From Dechloromonas sp. Dech2017 (GTDB lineage: Bacteria; Pseudomonadota; Gammaproteobacteria; Burkholderiales; Rhodocyclaceae), in assembly GCA_009469585.1 (NCBI GenBank), contig SSXW01000001.1:248001-312000 (forward strand): a stretch of DNA of 64,000 bases, read 5' to 3'. The first letter of the stretch is position 1, and each line of letters begins with the position of its first letter. The translations under genes were made by a program, and so were the position numbers. Shown piece by piece: positions 31,213 to 39,160 of the stretch. The notes beneath the pieces are model-generated. The model made no database searches. It saw nothing but the letters and a program-made list of their open reading frames with translations, and was not told the origin of the DNA.

Positions 31213-32655
31213 ATGCCGCTCACCAATCAGGTCCAATTGATCTGTTACCCCAACCGGATCGGCAGCAACCTGGCCGACCTCGCCGAATTCCTCGAAACCC
31301 GCCTCGATGGCGTGATCGGCGGCGTGCACCTGCTGCCCATCTTTCCCTCCAACGCCGACGCCGGCTTCTCGCCGCTGACCCATCTCGAGGTCGATCCCGC
31401 CTTCGGCAGCTGGGCCGACGTCGAGCGCATCGCCGGGCGTTTCGACCTCTGCCTCGATCTCATCCTCAACCATATCGCCGACGAGTCGCCGGAATTCCGC
31501 GATTTCCTCGAACACGGCTTCGCCTCGCCGCACGCCGAGCTCTTCGTGCATGTCGACCGGCTCGGCGAATTCACCCCGGACGACCTGGCGCGCATCCACG
31601 TCCGCAAGGAGAAGGAGCCGTTCCGCGAGGTCGTCTGCTCCAACGGCGAGCGCAGCCGTGTCTGGTGCACCTTCACCGAGCACCAGATCGACCTCAATTT
31701 CGCCGCGCCGCAAACCTACGCGCTGATGCGCCACTATATCGAATTCCTGTGCCAGCGCGGCGTCCGCCTCTTTCGCCTGGATGCCTTCGGCTACACCACC
31801 AAGCGCCTGGGCAGCACCTGCTTCCTGGTCGAACCTGAGGTGTACGGCATCCTCGACTGGTTCCGGAAGACGGCCGCCGAGTTCGGCGCCGAAGTCCTGC
31901 CCGAGGTGCACGACCATCCCAGCTACCAGTTCGCCATCGCCCGCCAGGGCATGTGGCCCTACGCCTTCGCCCTGCCGCCGCTGGTCCTCTTCGCGCTGCT
32001 CGACGCCGACAGCAGCTACCTCAAGGCCTGGCTGCGCATGTGCCCGCAGCGCCAGATCACCGTGCTCGACACGCACGACGGCATCTGCATTCCTGATGTC
32101 GAAGGCATGCTGCCCGAGGAGCGCATCCGCGAACTGGTCGAGAACGTCTCCAGCCGCGGCGGCGACGCCATCCTGCGCCGCTCGGCGGCCAATGTGCACA
32201 GCGTCGGCGCCATCTACCAGCTGACCTGCACCTTCTACGACGCCCTGAAGCAGAACGACGACGCCTATCTCTGCGCGCGCGCCATCCAGCTGTTCACGCC
32301 GGGCATCCCGCAGGTCTATTACGTCGGCTTGCTGGCCGGCAGCAACGATCACGAACTGGTCGAGACGAGCGGCGAGGCGCGCGACATCAACCGCCATTTC
32401 TACAGCCTGGCCGAGGCCGACGAGGCCTTGGACAAGCCGGTCGTCCAGCGCCTGCTCGCCCTGATCCGTTTCCGCAACCGCTACCCGGCCTTCGCCGGCG
32501 ATTTCGAACTGCATTCGAGCAATCGCAGTTCGCTGGCCATGGCCTGGCGGCACGGCCCGCATTACTGCCACCTGCTGGTCGACCTGACCTTCCGCACCGC
32601 CACCATCAGCTATCGCGACGAGACTTCCGGCGAGGAGGCCTGTTTCCGTTGCTGA
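31213..32655 (+). CDS. Sucrose phosphorylase-family glycoside phosphorylase (GH13_18)
   Basis: 480 residues. A GH13 (alpha/beta)8-barrel enzyme: NQVQLICYPNRIGSNLADL near the N-terminus, HLLPIFPSNADAGFSPLTH, RLFRLDAFGYTTK with the Asp nucleophile, EVLPEVHDHPSYQ with the acid/base Glu, and ITVLDTHDGICIPDVEG with the transition-state Asp. These match sucrose phosphorylases, which split sucrose with phosphate to glucose 1-phosphate and fructose; the same subfamily includes glucosylglycerate and sucrose-6-phosphate phosphorylases, so the substrate is not fixed. No signal peptide. A carrier gene follows 49 bp later. Confidence 0.85.
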   Translation: MPLTNQVQLICYPNRIGSNLADLAEFLETRLDGVIGGVHLLPIFPSNADAGFSPLTHLEVDPAFGSWADVERIAGRFDLCLDLILNHIADESPEFRDFLEHGFASPHAELFVHVDRLGEFTPDDLARIHVRKEKEPFREVVCSNGERSRVWCTFTEHQIDLNFAAPQTYALMRHYIEFLCQRGVRLFRLDAFGYTTKRLGSTCFLVEPEVYGILDWFRKTAAEFGAEVLPEVHDHPSYQFAIARQGMWPYAFALPPLVLFALLDADSSYLKAWLRMCPQRQITVLDTHDGICIPDVEGMLPEERIRELVENVSSRGGDAILRRSAANVHSVGAIYQLTCTFYDALKQNDDAYLCARAIQLFTPGIPQVYYVGLLAGSNDHELVETSGEARDINRHFYSLAEADEALDKPVVQRLLALIRFRNRYPAFAGDFELHSSNRSSLAMAWRHGPHYCHLLVDLTFRTATISYRDETSGEEACFRC

Positions 32656-32704
32656 CCCGCCGCCCGCCGCAACCCGCCCCGTACCCGCCCGAAAGGAAGC
32701 CGAT

Positions 32705-33946
32705 TTGATCGCCCACCTCTACCCATTGACTTCGCTGCTGCTCGGCGTCGCCCTGCTGCTGCTCGGCAACGGACTGCTCGGCACCCTGATCGCCGTGCGC
32801 GGTGGCATCGAAGGCTTCGGCAGCCAGACCCTGGGCATCCTCGGGGCGATGTATTTCGTCGGCTTCCTGGCCGGCACCTACCTCGGCCCGGCGATGATCC
32901 GCCGGGTCGGGCACGTGCGCGCCTTCTCCTTTTTCACCGCGTCCATCGCCTGTGCCGTGCTGCTCCATGAAATGCTGCCGGTCGCCTGGGTCTGGGGCCT
33001 GCTGCGTATCGTCACCGGCATGGCCATGGTCGGCCTGTACACCACCATCGAAAGCTGGCTCAACAGCTACGCCCCGGCCGTGCAGCGGACGCGCATCTTC
33101 GCTGCCTACATGGCGGTCAATCTCGGGGCGCTGGCCCTGTCGCAGCAATTCCTGCACTGGGCGACGGCAGACGGCCACCTGCTGTTCGCCGTCGCCACCC
33201 TGGCCGTTTGCGCCGCCGTCATGCCGGTGTCGGCGACCCGCCTCAGCCAGCCGCCGGTGGCCGACATGGCCGCCGTCGACCTGTCCCGGTTGTACGCTCT
33301 GGCGCCGGTCGCCGTCGCCGCCTCGCTGATCTCCGGACTCGCCCAGGGCGCCTTCTGGGGGCTGGGCGCGGTCTGGGCCGACCGGATCAGCGCCAGCGTC
33401 GAGGACGTCGCCTGGTTCATGAGCCTGACCATCATCGGCGGCGCCGTTTTCCAGTGGCCCATCGGCTTTCTCACCGACCGCCTGGAACGGGCACACGTCA
33501 TCAGCGTCGTTTCGCTGATCGCCGCGGGGCTCGGCGTCGTCCTGCTCTTCGCCGGCCGGCAGGGCGGCCTCGCTGCGGGCCTGGCCGGGTTCGCCTACGG
33601 CGGCTTTGCCTTCGCCCTGTACCCGATGGCCGTCGCCCGCATGATGGATCGCCTCGGCCCGCCAGACATCGTCTCCGGCAGCGCCGGCCTGCTCCTCGTC
33701 CACGGTTGTGGCGCCATCGCCGGGCCGCTGGTCGCCGGCGTCGCCATGTCGGCTTTCGGCCCGGATGCGCTGCCCGCCTGGTTCGTCGCTTGCGAAGTCG
33801 TCCTGGCCGTGGCGGCCTGGTGGATGTCGCGGCGGATTCCGGCCGACGTCGCGCACCAGACGCCCTTCGTGCCCATGGTGCGCACGGCGTCCACGGCCTT
33901 CGAGATCGTCGGCGCCGAGGCCTCGGGCAGCGCCCGGGGCCGCTGA
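32705..33946 (+). CDS. MFS transporter, YcaD-like
   Basis: 413 residues, about 12 membrane helices. The start is a TTG, supported by AAGGAAG directly upstream at 32694-32700; no other good start is near. The protein matches the YcaD group of the major facilitator superfamily (LGILGAMYFVGFLAGTYLGPAMIRRVGHVRAFSFF; GLYTTIESWLNSYAP). Substrate unknown; placement 49 bp after the GH13 gene suggests co-transcription, but YcaD proteins are not established sugar carriers. Convergent with the kinase gene at 33953. Confidence 0.8.
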   Translation: MIAHLYPLTSLLLGVALLLLGNGLLGTLIAVRGGIEGFGSQTLGILGAMYFVGFLAGTYLGPAMIRRVGHVRAFSFFTASIACAVLLHEMLPVAWVWGLLRIVTGMAMVGLYTTIESWLNSYAPAVQRTRIFAAYMAVNLGALALSQQFLHWATADGHLLFAVATLAVCAAVMPVSATRLSQPPVADMAAVDLSRLYALAPVAVAASLISGLAQGAFWGLGAVWADRISASVEDVAWFMSLTIIGGAVFQWPIGFLTDRLERAHVISVVSLIAAGLGVVLLFAGRQGGLAAGLAGFAYGGFAFALYPMAVARMMDRLGPPDIVSGSAGLLLVHGCGAIAGPLVAGVAMSAFGPDALPAWFVACEVVLAVAAWWMSRRIPADVAHQTPFVPMVRTASTAFEIVGAEASGSARGR

Positions 33947-33952
33947 GCCGGG

Positions 33953-36082
33953 TCAGGCCGGCGAGCCGTCGCCGTCCTCGGGCGGCAGGCCGGGCAGCAG
34001 CACGTCGAAGATGGCGCCGCCCCGCGGATCGTTATGGGCCGAGATCAGGCCGCCATGCTGATCGACGATCTCACGACAAATGGCCAGGCCGAGTCCGATG
34101 CCGCCGGCTCCGGTCTTGGTCTTGCTGCTCTGCGAGAAGTTGTCGAAGATGCTTACCTGCTCGGCCTCCGGGATGCCCAGGCCGGTGTCGCGTATGCTCA
34201 GGCGCAAGGCCGGCCGCGTCGCCCCGTTGGCGCCCGGCAGGCGGTCCTCGGCCAGGCCGATGGTGATCGTGCTGCCTTCCGGGGAGAACTTGCTGGCGTT
34301 CGACAGCAGGTTGTGGATGACCTGGGCGATGCATTCGCCGTCGACCATGGCCATGTGGCTGGTGCCGGAGATCTCGCGCAGCAGGGTTTGCCGACGGTTG
34401 GTCGTGAGGCTGGCGAAGTTGTTGCAGGCGCATTCGATCAAGGCCAGCAGGTCGGTCGGCGCGATGCGGATGGCCATGTGCCGCGCTTCCAGCTTGGCCA
34501 GCGTCAGCAGGTCGTCGACCAGCTTGACGAGGCGGATGCCGCTCTCGTGGATATGCCCGAGATACTCGCGAAGCTTGTCTTCCGGCACCCGGCCGACGCG
34601 CTGGATGCCCAGCGTGGCATACGACAGGATGCCGTGCAGCGGCGTGCGGAATTCGTGCGACATGTTGGCCAGCAATTCGCTTTTTGCCTGGCTGGCGCTT
34701 TCGGCGAGTTCCTTGGCCTTGACCAGGTCGGCCGTCTGCTCGGCGACCAGTTCGGAAAGATGGTCGCGATGGTGGCGCAACTCCTCCTCGGTGCGCTTGC
34801 GACCGGTGATGTCCTTGGCCGTGCCGCGGTATCCGGTGAACCGGCCGTCGGCCGCGAATGTCGGACGGCCGCTGACGCTGCACCAGAATTCTTCGCCCAG
34901 TTCGTTGAGCAGGCGGTACTCGAAGTCGCCGAACTCCTGGCGATTGCCGACCGCCAACTGGTAGCGCCGCCATTTGGCTGCGTCGCGCAGGTCGTCCGGC
35001 GTCGCCAGATCCTCGCGGCGCTTGCCGGTCGCCGTCAGCAGGAAGGCCGTTTTCGCCGATTGTGCCCAGCCGGTGACGGTGAAGCGCATGTCGGCGTCGG
35101 TTTCCCAGTACCAGTCGGACGATACGGCGGTCAGGTCGCGGAAGCGCATTTCGCTGTCGAGCAGCGCCGTTTCGCGTTGCCGCAACAGGCTGATGTCGGA
35201 GGCGACGATCACCGCCCCGTCGAGCTTGCCGCTGCGGTCGTGGAGCAGGGTGGCGCGCAGGATGACCGGCAGCGTCTCGGCCCCGGCATCGCGCGGCTGC
35301 AGCCGGGTTTCGCAGTTCAGGCCGCCGTGGCGCAGGATGCTGCGGAACAGCGTGCCGCCGGCGGCGGGCCGCAAGGCGGTGAGGGCTTGACCCATTTTGG
35401 CGAGTTCGTCGTCGCTCACCAGCAGGTCGGCCGAGCGGCCGTGCAACTCGCCGTCGGCGTAGCCGAGCAGGCGGGTCACCGCGGCGTTGATGCGGATCAC
35501 CTCGCCCCGTTGGTCGAGCACGACGAGCAGGCTGTCCATGTTGTCGAGAACATTGGTGACGAAACTGCCCAGCCGGGCGTGCTCGGCGCTTTGCGCTTGC
35601 CACTGGCGCGACCGGGTGGCCAGTTCGTCCACCATCGATTCCATGGCCCGCGATACCTCGCCGATCTGTTCCTCGAGGGTGGCATTGGCCTCGCGCAGCG
35701 CCCTGACCTCGTTTCGCAGGCGTTGGAGTTCGAGGCGGTCGGTGCGTTCCTTCTCGGCCATCTCGTCAGTGACGACCAGCGTGAAGGACTCGCCGCTGCG
35801 CTGCACCCTGAGCGACGATTCGTGCTGCTTGACCGGCACGTGCAGGCCGTGCGCGGCGCACACCAGGTTGCCTTCGCGGTCGATCGGGCAATTTTCCAGC
35901 GGATAGCCTTCATGCGGGCAGAAGGCCGGCACCGCCAGGTAGGACTGGCCGCGCTGCACGATCAACAGGTGGCGTGGGCGCTTTTCATCGGAAAGTTGCA
36001 GTTGACCGCACCATCGGTTGGCGTGGCCGTCGATGCGCTTGACCCTTTCGAGGAGGTATTCGTTGGGCAGCAGGGTCTTCAT
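33953..36082 (-). CDS. Histidine kinase with N-terminal Rieske [2Fe-2S] domain and two PAS domains
   Basis: 709 residues from the ATG at 36082, which overlaps the stop of the protease gene (ATGA). Residues about 1-100 form a Rieske-type domain: C55-P-H57 and C75-A-A-H78, the CxH-x17-CxxH ligand pattern. A helical linker (about 105-165) leads to two PAS domains (about 175-300 and 315-430), a HisKA domain with the phospho-acceptor H476 (LLANMSHEFRTPLHGIL) and an HATPase domain (NLLSNASKFSPEGSTI; RDTGLGIPEAE; GGIGLGLAICREIV). No transmembrane segment or receiver domain is visible. As the last gene of a hydrogenase operon it probably receives a redox signal from the hydrogenase. Its response regulator is not in the window. 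Confidence 0.88.
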   Translation of the reverse strand: MKTLLPNEYLLERVKRIDGHANRWCGQLQLSDEKRPRHLLIVQRGQSYLAVPAFCPHEGYPLENCPIDREGNLVCAAHGLHVPVKQHESSLRVQRSGESFTLVVTDEMAEKERTDRLELQRLRNEVRALREANATLEEQIGEVSRAMESMVDELATRSRQWQAQSAEHARLGSFVTNVLDNMDSLLVVLDQRGEVIRINAAVTRLLGYADGELHGRSADLLVSDDELAKMGQALTALRPAAGGTLFRSILRHGGLNCETRLQPRDAGAETLPVILRATLLHDRSGKLDGAVIVASDISLLRQRETALLDSEMRFRDLTAVSSDWYWETDADMRFTVTGWAQSAKTAFLLTATGKRREDLATPDDLRDAAKWRRYQLAVGNRQEFGDFEYRLLNELGEEFWCSVSGRPTFAADGRFTGYRGTAKDITGRKRTEEELRHHRDHLSELVAEQTADLVKAKELAESASQAKSELLANMSHEFRTPLHGILSYATLGIQRVGRVPEDKLREYLGHIHESGIRLVKLVDDLLTLAKLEARHMAIRIAPTDLLALIECACNNFASLTTNRRQTLLREISGTSHMAMVDGECIAQVIHNLLSNASKFSPEGSTITIGLAEDRLPGANGATRPALRLSIRDTGLGIPEAEQVSIFDNFSQSSKTKTGAGGIGLGLAICREIVDQHGGLISAHNDPRGGAIFDVLLPGLPPEDGDGSPA
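35982..36010 (+). repeat. Dispersed USS-like motif, copy 12
   Basis: TTTTCATCGG, an AAAGTT tract, then AGTTGACCGCA. It is inside the Rieske-kinase gene near its 5' end. Confidence 0.55.
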
Positions 36083-36528
36083 CGGATCAGGGCCTGCACT
36101 TGCTCGACCGCCGCGTCGAGGCGGGCCGCGACGACTTCCGAAAGCCCCGGCGAAAAAGGTTGCATGGCGGCCATTTCGACGCCGACCACCTGCACTTGCG
36201 GCGGGCTGGCGATGGCCGCCGGCAGCAGGCGCAACAACCCGCGCAGCCCCTGGCCATGCTGGGCGCCGCTTTCCGGCGCGATGTCGTCGGGGTCGAGGAG
36301 GTGCAGCGAACCGGGCGGCCCGAAACCGGCCAGCGCATCGACGACGATGGCCCGGCGGCAATTCTCGAAACAGCCCAGGGCGGCCAGCCCGCCGACATCG
36401 GCGCGCAGGGCGCGAACGCCGGGGGGCAGGGTCAGCTCGGCCAGCCGGCGATGGATGGCCGGCCCGAAGCCGTCGTCGCCATGCAGTTCGTTGCCGAAGC
36501 AGACGATGTTGATGGTGTCAGACGCCAT
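36079..36528 (-). CDS. Hydrogenase maturation protease (HupD/HycI family)
   Basis: 149 residues from the ATG at 36528, overlapping the large-subunit gene by 11 bp. Begins INIVCFGNELHGDDGFGPAI, the GN-x-L-x-x-DDG motif that reads nickel occupancy, followed by VGGLAALGCFENCRRAIVVDAL. Such proteases clip the C-terminal peptide of the large subunit after the last active-site ligand. Its presence here agrees with the 12-residue tail after the final His of the large subunit. Confidence 0.9.
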   Translation of the reverse strand: MASDTINIVCFGNELHGDDGFGPAIHRRLAELTLPPGVRALRADVGGLAALGCFENCRRAIVVDALAGFGPPGSLHLLDPDDIAPESGAQHGQGLRGLLRLLPAAIASPPQVQVVGVEMAAMQPFSPGLSEVVAARLDAAVEQVQALIR

Positions 36529-38053
36529 AGCGGAAGCGCTTGTCGCGGCTGGCGAAATGCACGGTGCACACCAGGCAGGGGTCGTGCGAACGGACGATGT
36601 GGCCGAGTTCCAGCGGGTCGTCGGGGTCGGCCAGTTCGAGGCCGATGACGCTTTGCTCCCAGTGGCCGTGGCGGCCGTCGCTATCCTTGGGTGAGGCGTT
36701 CCACGCCGTCGGGGTGACGATCTGGTAGCGGCTGATCCGGCCGTCGCGGACCTGGACCCAGTGGCCAAGCATGCCGCGGGCGGCGGCGACCAGGCCGAAG
36801 CCTTCGCCGTCCTCCAGGGCATCGTCGGCCGGCGGCAGGAAGTGAGGCTCCTTGAGGTGGCGGCCGAGGTCGGCGACATGCTGGCGCATCAGGCGCAGCG
36901 CGGTGGCCGCCCGGCGCAGGCGGGCGAACTGGCGCAGCCAGGCGCTCGGCCCCTCGGCAGCGAGCAGCGAGGCGAGCAGCCGGTCGCCGCCGGCCAGCAA
37001 CTCGGCCAGCGGGCCGGTTTCGATGACCTTGCCGCCGTAGCGCGGCGCCTTGGCCCAGGTGTAGCGGTCGCTGTCCGGCTGGTGGTCGGGAACCGTCTCG
37101 CCGGCGAAGGGGTGGCGGCCGCCGGGGTAGGGGCGATACCAGGAATGGCGCACATGCTCCTCGATCAGGCCGGGGTCGAAGCTTTCCAAGCGGTGCTGGC
37201 GGCCGTCATAGAGTCCGGCGGCGAGCAGGGTCTTCTGCTCGCCGTAGGGGGGCTGCCAGCGGGCCGGGTCGTGGCAGGCACCGCCGCTCAGGAAGTATTC
37301 GGCACCGGCGCCGATGGCCTGCAGGCCGACCGAGCGGGCAACGCTGCAGAAGAGGCCGAGGGCGGAGGCGGCATGGCGCGGCTCGTCGAGCCAGGCGAAG
37401 AAGGCGTCGGCACTGTCGAGCGCCAGCCAGGCCTCGAGATCGTCGCCGAGAACCTCTTCGGCGAACCAGTGGCTGACCTGATCGACCAGGTCGGCGCAAT
37501 CGACCAGGTCGCGGGCATTGGCGCCGCGCGTCACGCCGCCCGGCAGCATGTACGAGGAGTGCGGCCACTGGCCGCCGAAGATGGCGACGATTTCCAGGAT
37601 CTTGCGGCTGGCCGCCAGGCAGCCGAGCACGGTGCGCCCCTTGAGCGGCGTGAAGGCGGCGGCGATCTCGGCGGCCAGCGGGTGGCCGGCGTAGCGCGGA
37701 TGCACGAAGTCCGGCGTGAAGAAGAGGAAGGTCTGGCGCAGGTCGCTCTGCACGTTCTCGGCCATCAGGCACAGGTTGCGGATCAGCGTCGCCTGCGGCG
37801 GCACGGGAATCCGGCCCAGGTGTTCGAGGGCGAGGACGGCGGTGTACAGGTGGGCGGTGCCGCAGATGCCGCAGACGCGCGGCGTGATGACCAGGCTGTC
37901 CTTCGGGGCACGGCCGATCAGCAGTTGCTCAAAGCCGCGGTACAGGGTGCCGATGCAGCGGGCATCGACGATACGCTTGCCTTCGAGATCGACCTGGAAT
38001 TCGAGATCGCCTTCGACCCGGTTGAGGTCGATGTCGAGCGTGACGCGGCTCAT
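36518..38053 (-). CDS. NiFe hydrogenase large subunit, cytosolic group 2-like
   Basis: 511 residues. Nickel-iron ligands: C61 and C64 in PRVCGICGTAHLYTA and C493 and C496 in HDPCLVCTVHF. RVEGD (about residue 12) is the RxEGH-like L0 motif. The chain continues 12 residues past His499 (FASRDKRFRYGV), a probable tail removed by the protease encoded next. Sequence style (LYRGFEQLLIGRAPKDSLVITPRVCGICG) is that of group 2 enzymes such as HoxC/HupV, but those sensory proteins normally lack a removable tail. The start is 1 bp after the small-subunit stop. Confidence 0.93.
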   Translation of the reverse strand: MSRVTLDIDLNRVEGDLEFQVDLEGKRIVDARCIGTLYRGFEQLLIGRAPKDSLVITPRVCGICGTAHLYTAVLALEHLGRIPVPPQATLIRNLCLMAENVQSDLRQTFLFFTPDFVHPRYAGHPLAAEIAAAFTPLKGRTVLGCLAASRKILEIVAIFGGQWPHSSYMLPGGVTRGANARDLVDCADLVDQVSHWFAEEVLGDDLEAWLALDSADAFFAWLDEPRHAASALGLFCSVARSVGLQAIGAGAEYFLSGGACHDPARWQPPYGEQKTLLAAGLYDGRQHRLESFDPGLIEEHVRHSWYRPYPGGRHPFAGETVPDHQPDSDRYTWAKAPRYGGKVIETGPLAELLAGGDRLLASLLAAEGPSAWLRQFARLRRAATALRLMRQHVADLGRHLKEPHFLPPADDALEDGEGFGLVAAARGMLGHWVQVRDGRISRYQIVTPTAWNASPKDSDGRHGHWEQSVIGLELADPDDPLELGHIVRSHDPCLVCTVHFASRDKRFRYGV

Positions 38054-38054
38054 C

Positions 38055-38996
38055 TCAGGGCTCCATCTCGCGGTCCTTCAGGCGGTCCGGCGCCGCCTTG
38101 AGGGCGAGGTTCTTGTAGGCCATGTAATGGGCGCGGGCCACGCCGAGCGGCAGGTTGACCGGGACGGCGCCGATCTTCTCGGTCCTGAACAGATCGACGT
38201 CGCGGGGAAAGTCGGGCGAGGTGCAGCCGAAGCAGGGAACGCCGGCCCGCGTCTTGCTGCTGCGGCCGTTCCACAGCGCGCTGTTGCAGTTGGCCAGGGT
38301 CATCGGCCCCTGGCAGCCGAGGTTGAAGTAGAGGCAACCGCGTTCGCCGAGTTGGTGGTCCTCCATGTCGTATTCGTGGTACTCGTTGCGCGTGCAGCCC
38401 TGGTGCACAGTGCTCGAGAAAAAGGCGGTCGGCCGGTTGAGGAAATCGAGTTCGAGCGGCAGGCCGGCAGCCAGCATGGCCAGGCAGCGGGTGATGGTCA
38501 GCGGATGTACCGGGCAGCCGGCCAGGTTGATCACCGGCTGGCCGCTGCGGCTGCGCCAGTCGGCCGGCAGCAGGCCGCCGGGCAGGGCGCGGTCGAATTG
38601 CAGGCCGGTGCAGTCGGTGGGATTGGGCGGCGCGGCCGGGATGCCGCCGAAGGTGGCGCAGGTGCCCATGGCGACGACGTGCTGGGCTTGGGCGGCGAGG
38701 CTGGCGACGATCTCGATCTTCGGCCGTCCCTTGTAGGCGTCGAACATGCCGGTGCCGACCGGGCCGGTAATCAGGCTGCCTTCGATACAGAGGATGTCGA
38801 GGGCCTGTTCGCCGGCCTCGATGGCGGCGATCAGGCGGGCCAGGTGGCCGGAGGGGGCGTTGGTCAGCGAGGGATGCCAGAGCAGTTCGATGGCGCCGCT
38901 GCGGATCAGGCTTTCGATCGACGGCCCGTCGGCGGTGAGCAGCGACATGGTGTCGCCGCTACAGGAGCCGGTTTGCAACCAGAGAAGATTGGCCAT
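38055..38996 (-). CDS. NiFe hydrogenase small subunit, cytosolic group 2-like
   Basis: 313 residues without a twin-arginine signal, so cytosolic. Proximal cluster ligands: C12, D15 (GSCSGDTMS, Asp in place of the usual second Cys), C113 (GTCATFGG) and C161 (AGCPVHP). Distal: H198, C201, C221, C228 (STVHQGCTRN; CLYFNLGCQGP). Medial: C237, C255, C258 (ANCNSALWN; VPCFGCTSP). Group 2 style is clear from ELLWHPSL and GGLLPADWRSRSGQPVINLAGCP. First gene of the four-gene operon; H2 is probably oxidised and electrons passed inward along three clusters. Confidence 0.93.
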   Translation of the reverse strand: MANLLWLQTGSCSGDTMSLLTADGPSIESLIRSGAIELLWHPSLTNAPSGHLARLIAAIEAGEQALDILCIEGSLITGPVGTGMFDAYKGRPKIEIVASLAAQAQHVVAMGTCATFGGIPAAPPNPTDCTGLQFDRALPGGLLPADWRSRSGQPVINLAGCPVHPLTITRCLAMLAAGLPLELDFLNRPTAFFSSTVHQGCTRNEYHEYDMEDHQLGERGCLYFNLGCQGPMTLANCNSALWNGRSSKTRAGVPCFGCTSPDFPRDVDLFRTEKIGAVPVNLPLGVARAHYMAYKNLALKAAPDRLKDREMEP

Positions 38997-39054
38997 GATG
39001 GTGCTCTTTTGTTTTGTCCGGGGTTTACAAAAAGTGGGAGCGGTCAGCCCCGAT

Positions 39055-39082
39055 AAAATACCACCATTGGTGTAAATGTCAA
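39055..39082 (-). promoter_or_regulatory. Sigma-70-type promoter of the hydrogenase operon
   Basis: On the minus strand TTGACA (39082-39077), a 16-bp spacer and TATTTT (39060-39055) lie about 58 bp upstream of the small-subunit ATG. The spacer contains a partly palindromic CACCAATGGTG. No sigma-54 GG-N10-GC element was seen. Confidence 0.6.
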
Positions 39083-39089
39083 ATTTAAT

Positions 39090-39109
39090 ATATGCCTAAA
39101 GGCGTATAT
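39090..39109. promoter_or_regulatory. Palindromic operator candidate upstream of the hydrogenase promoter
   Basis: ATATgCC-TAAA-GGcgTATAT, an inverted repeat about 8 bp upstream of the -35 box, a normal position for an activator site. The regulator is unknown. Confidence 0.45.
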
Positions 39110-39160
39110 GGCTCGCTCCGCAGCCGGTGCCAACCGACGGGCGGGGCCGGGATTCGGCGG

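Noticed and set aside
33953..36082. Kinase as a hybrid kinase with a receiver domain
   Set aside because: The protein ends just after the HATPase domain (VLLPGLPPEDGDGSPA), leaving no room for a receiver.
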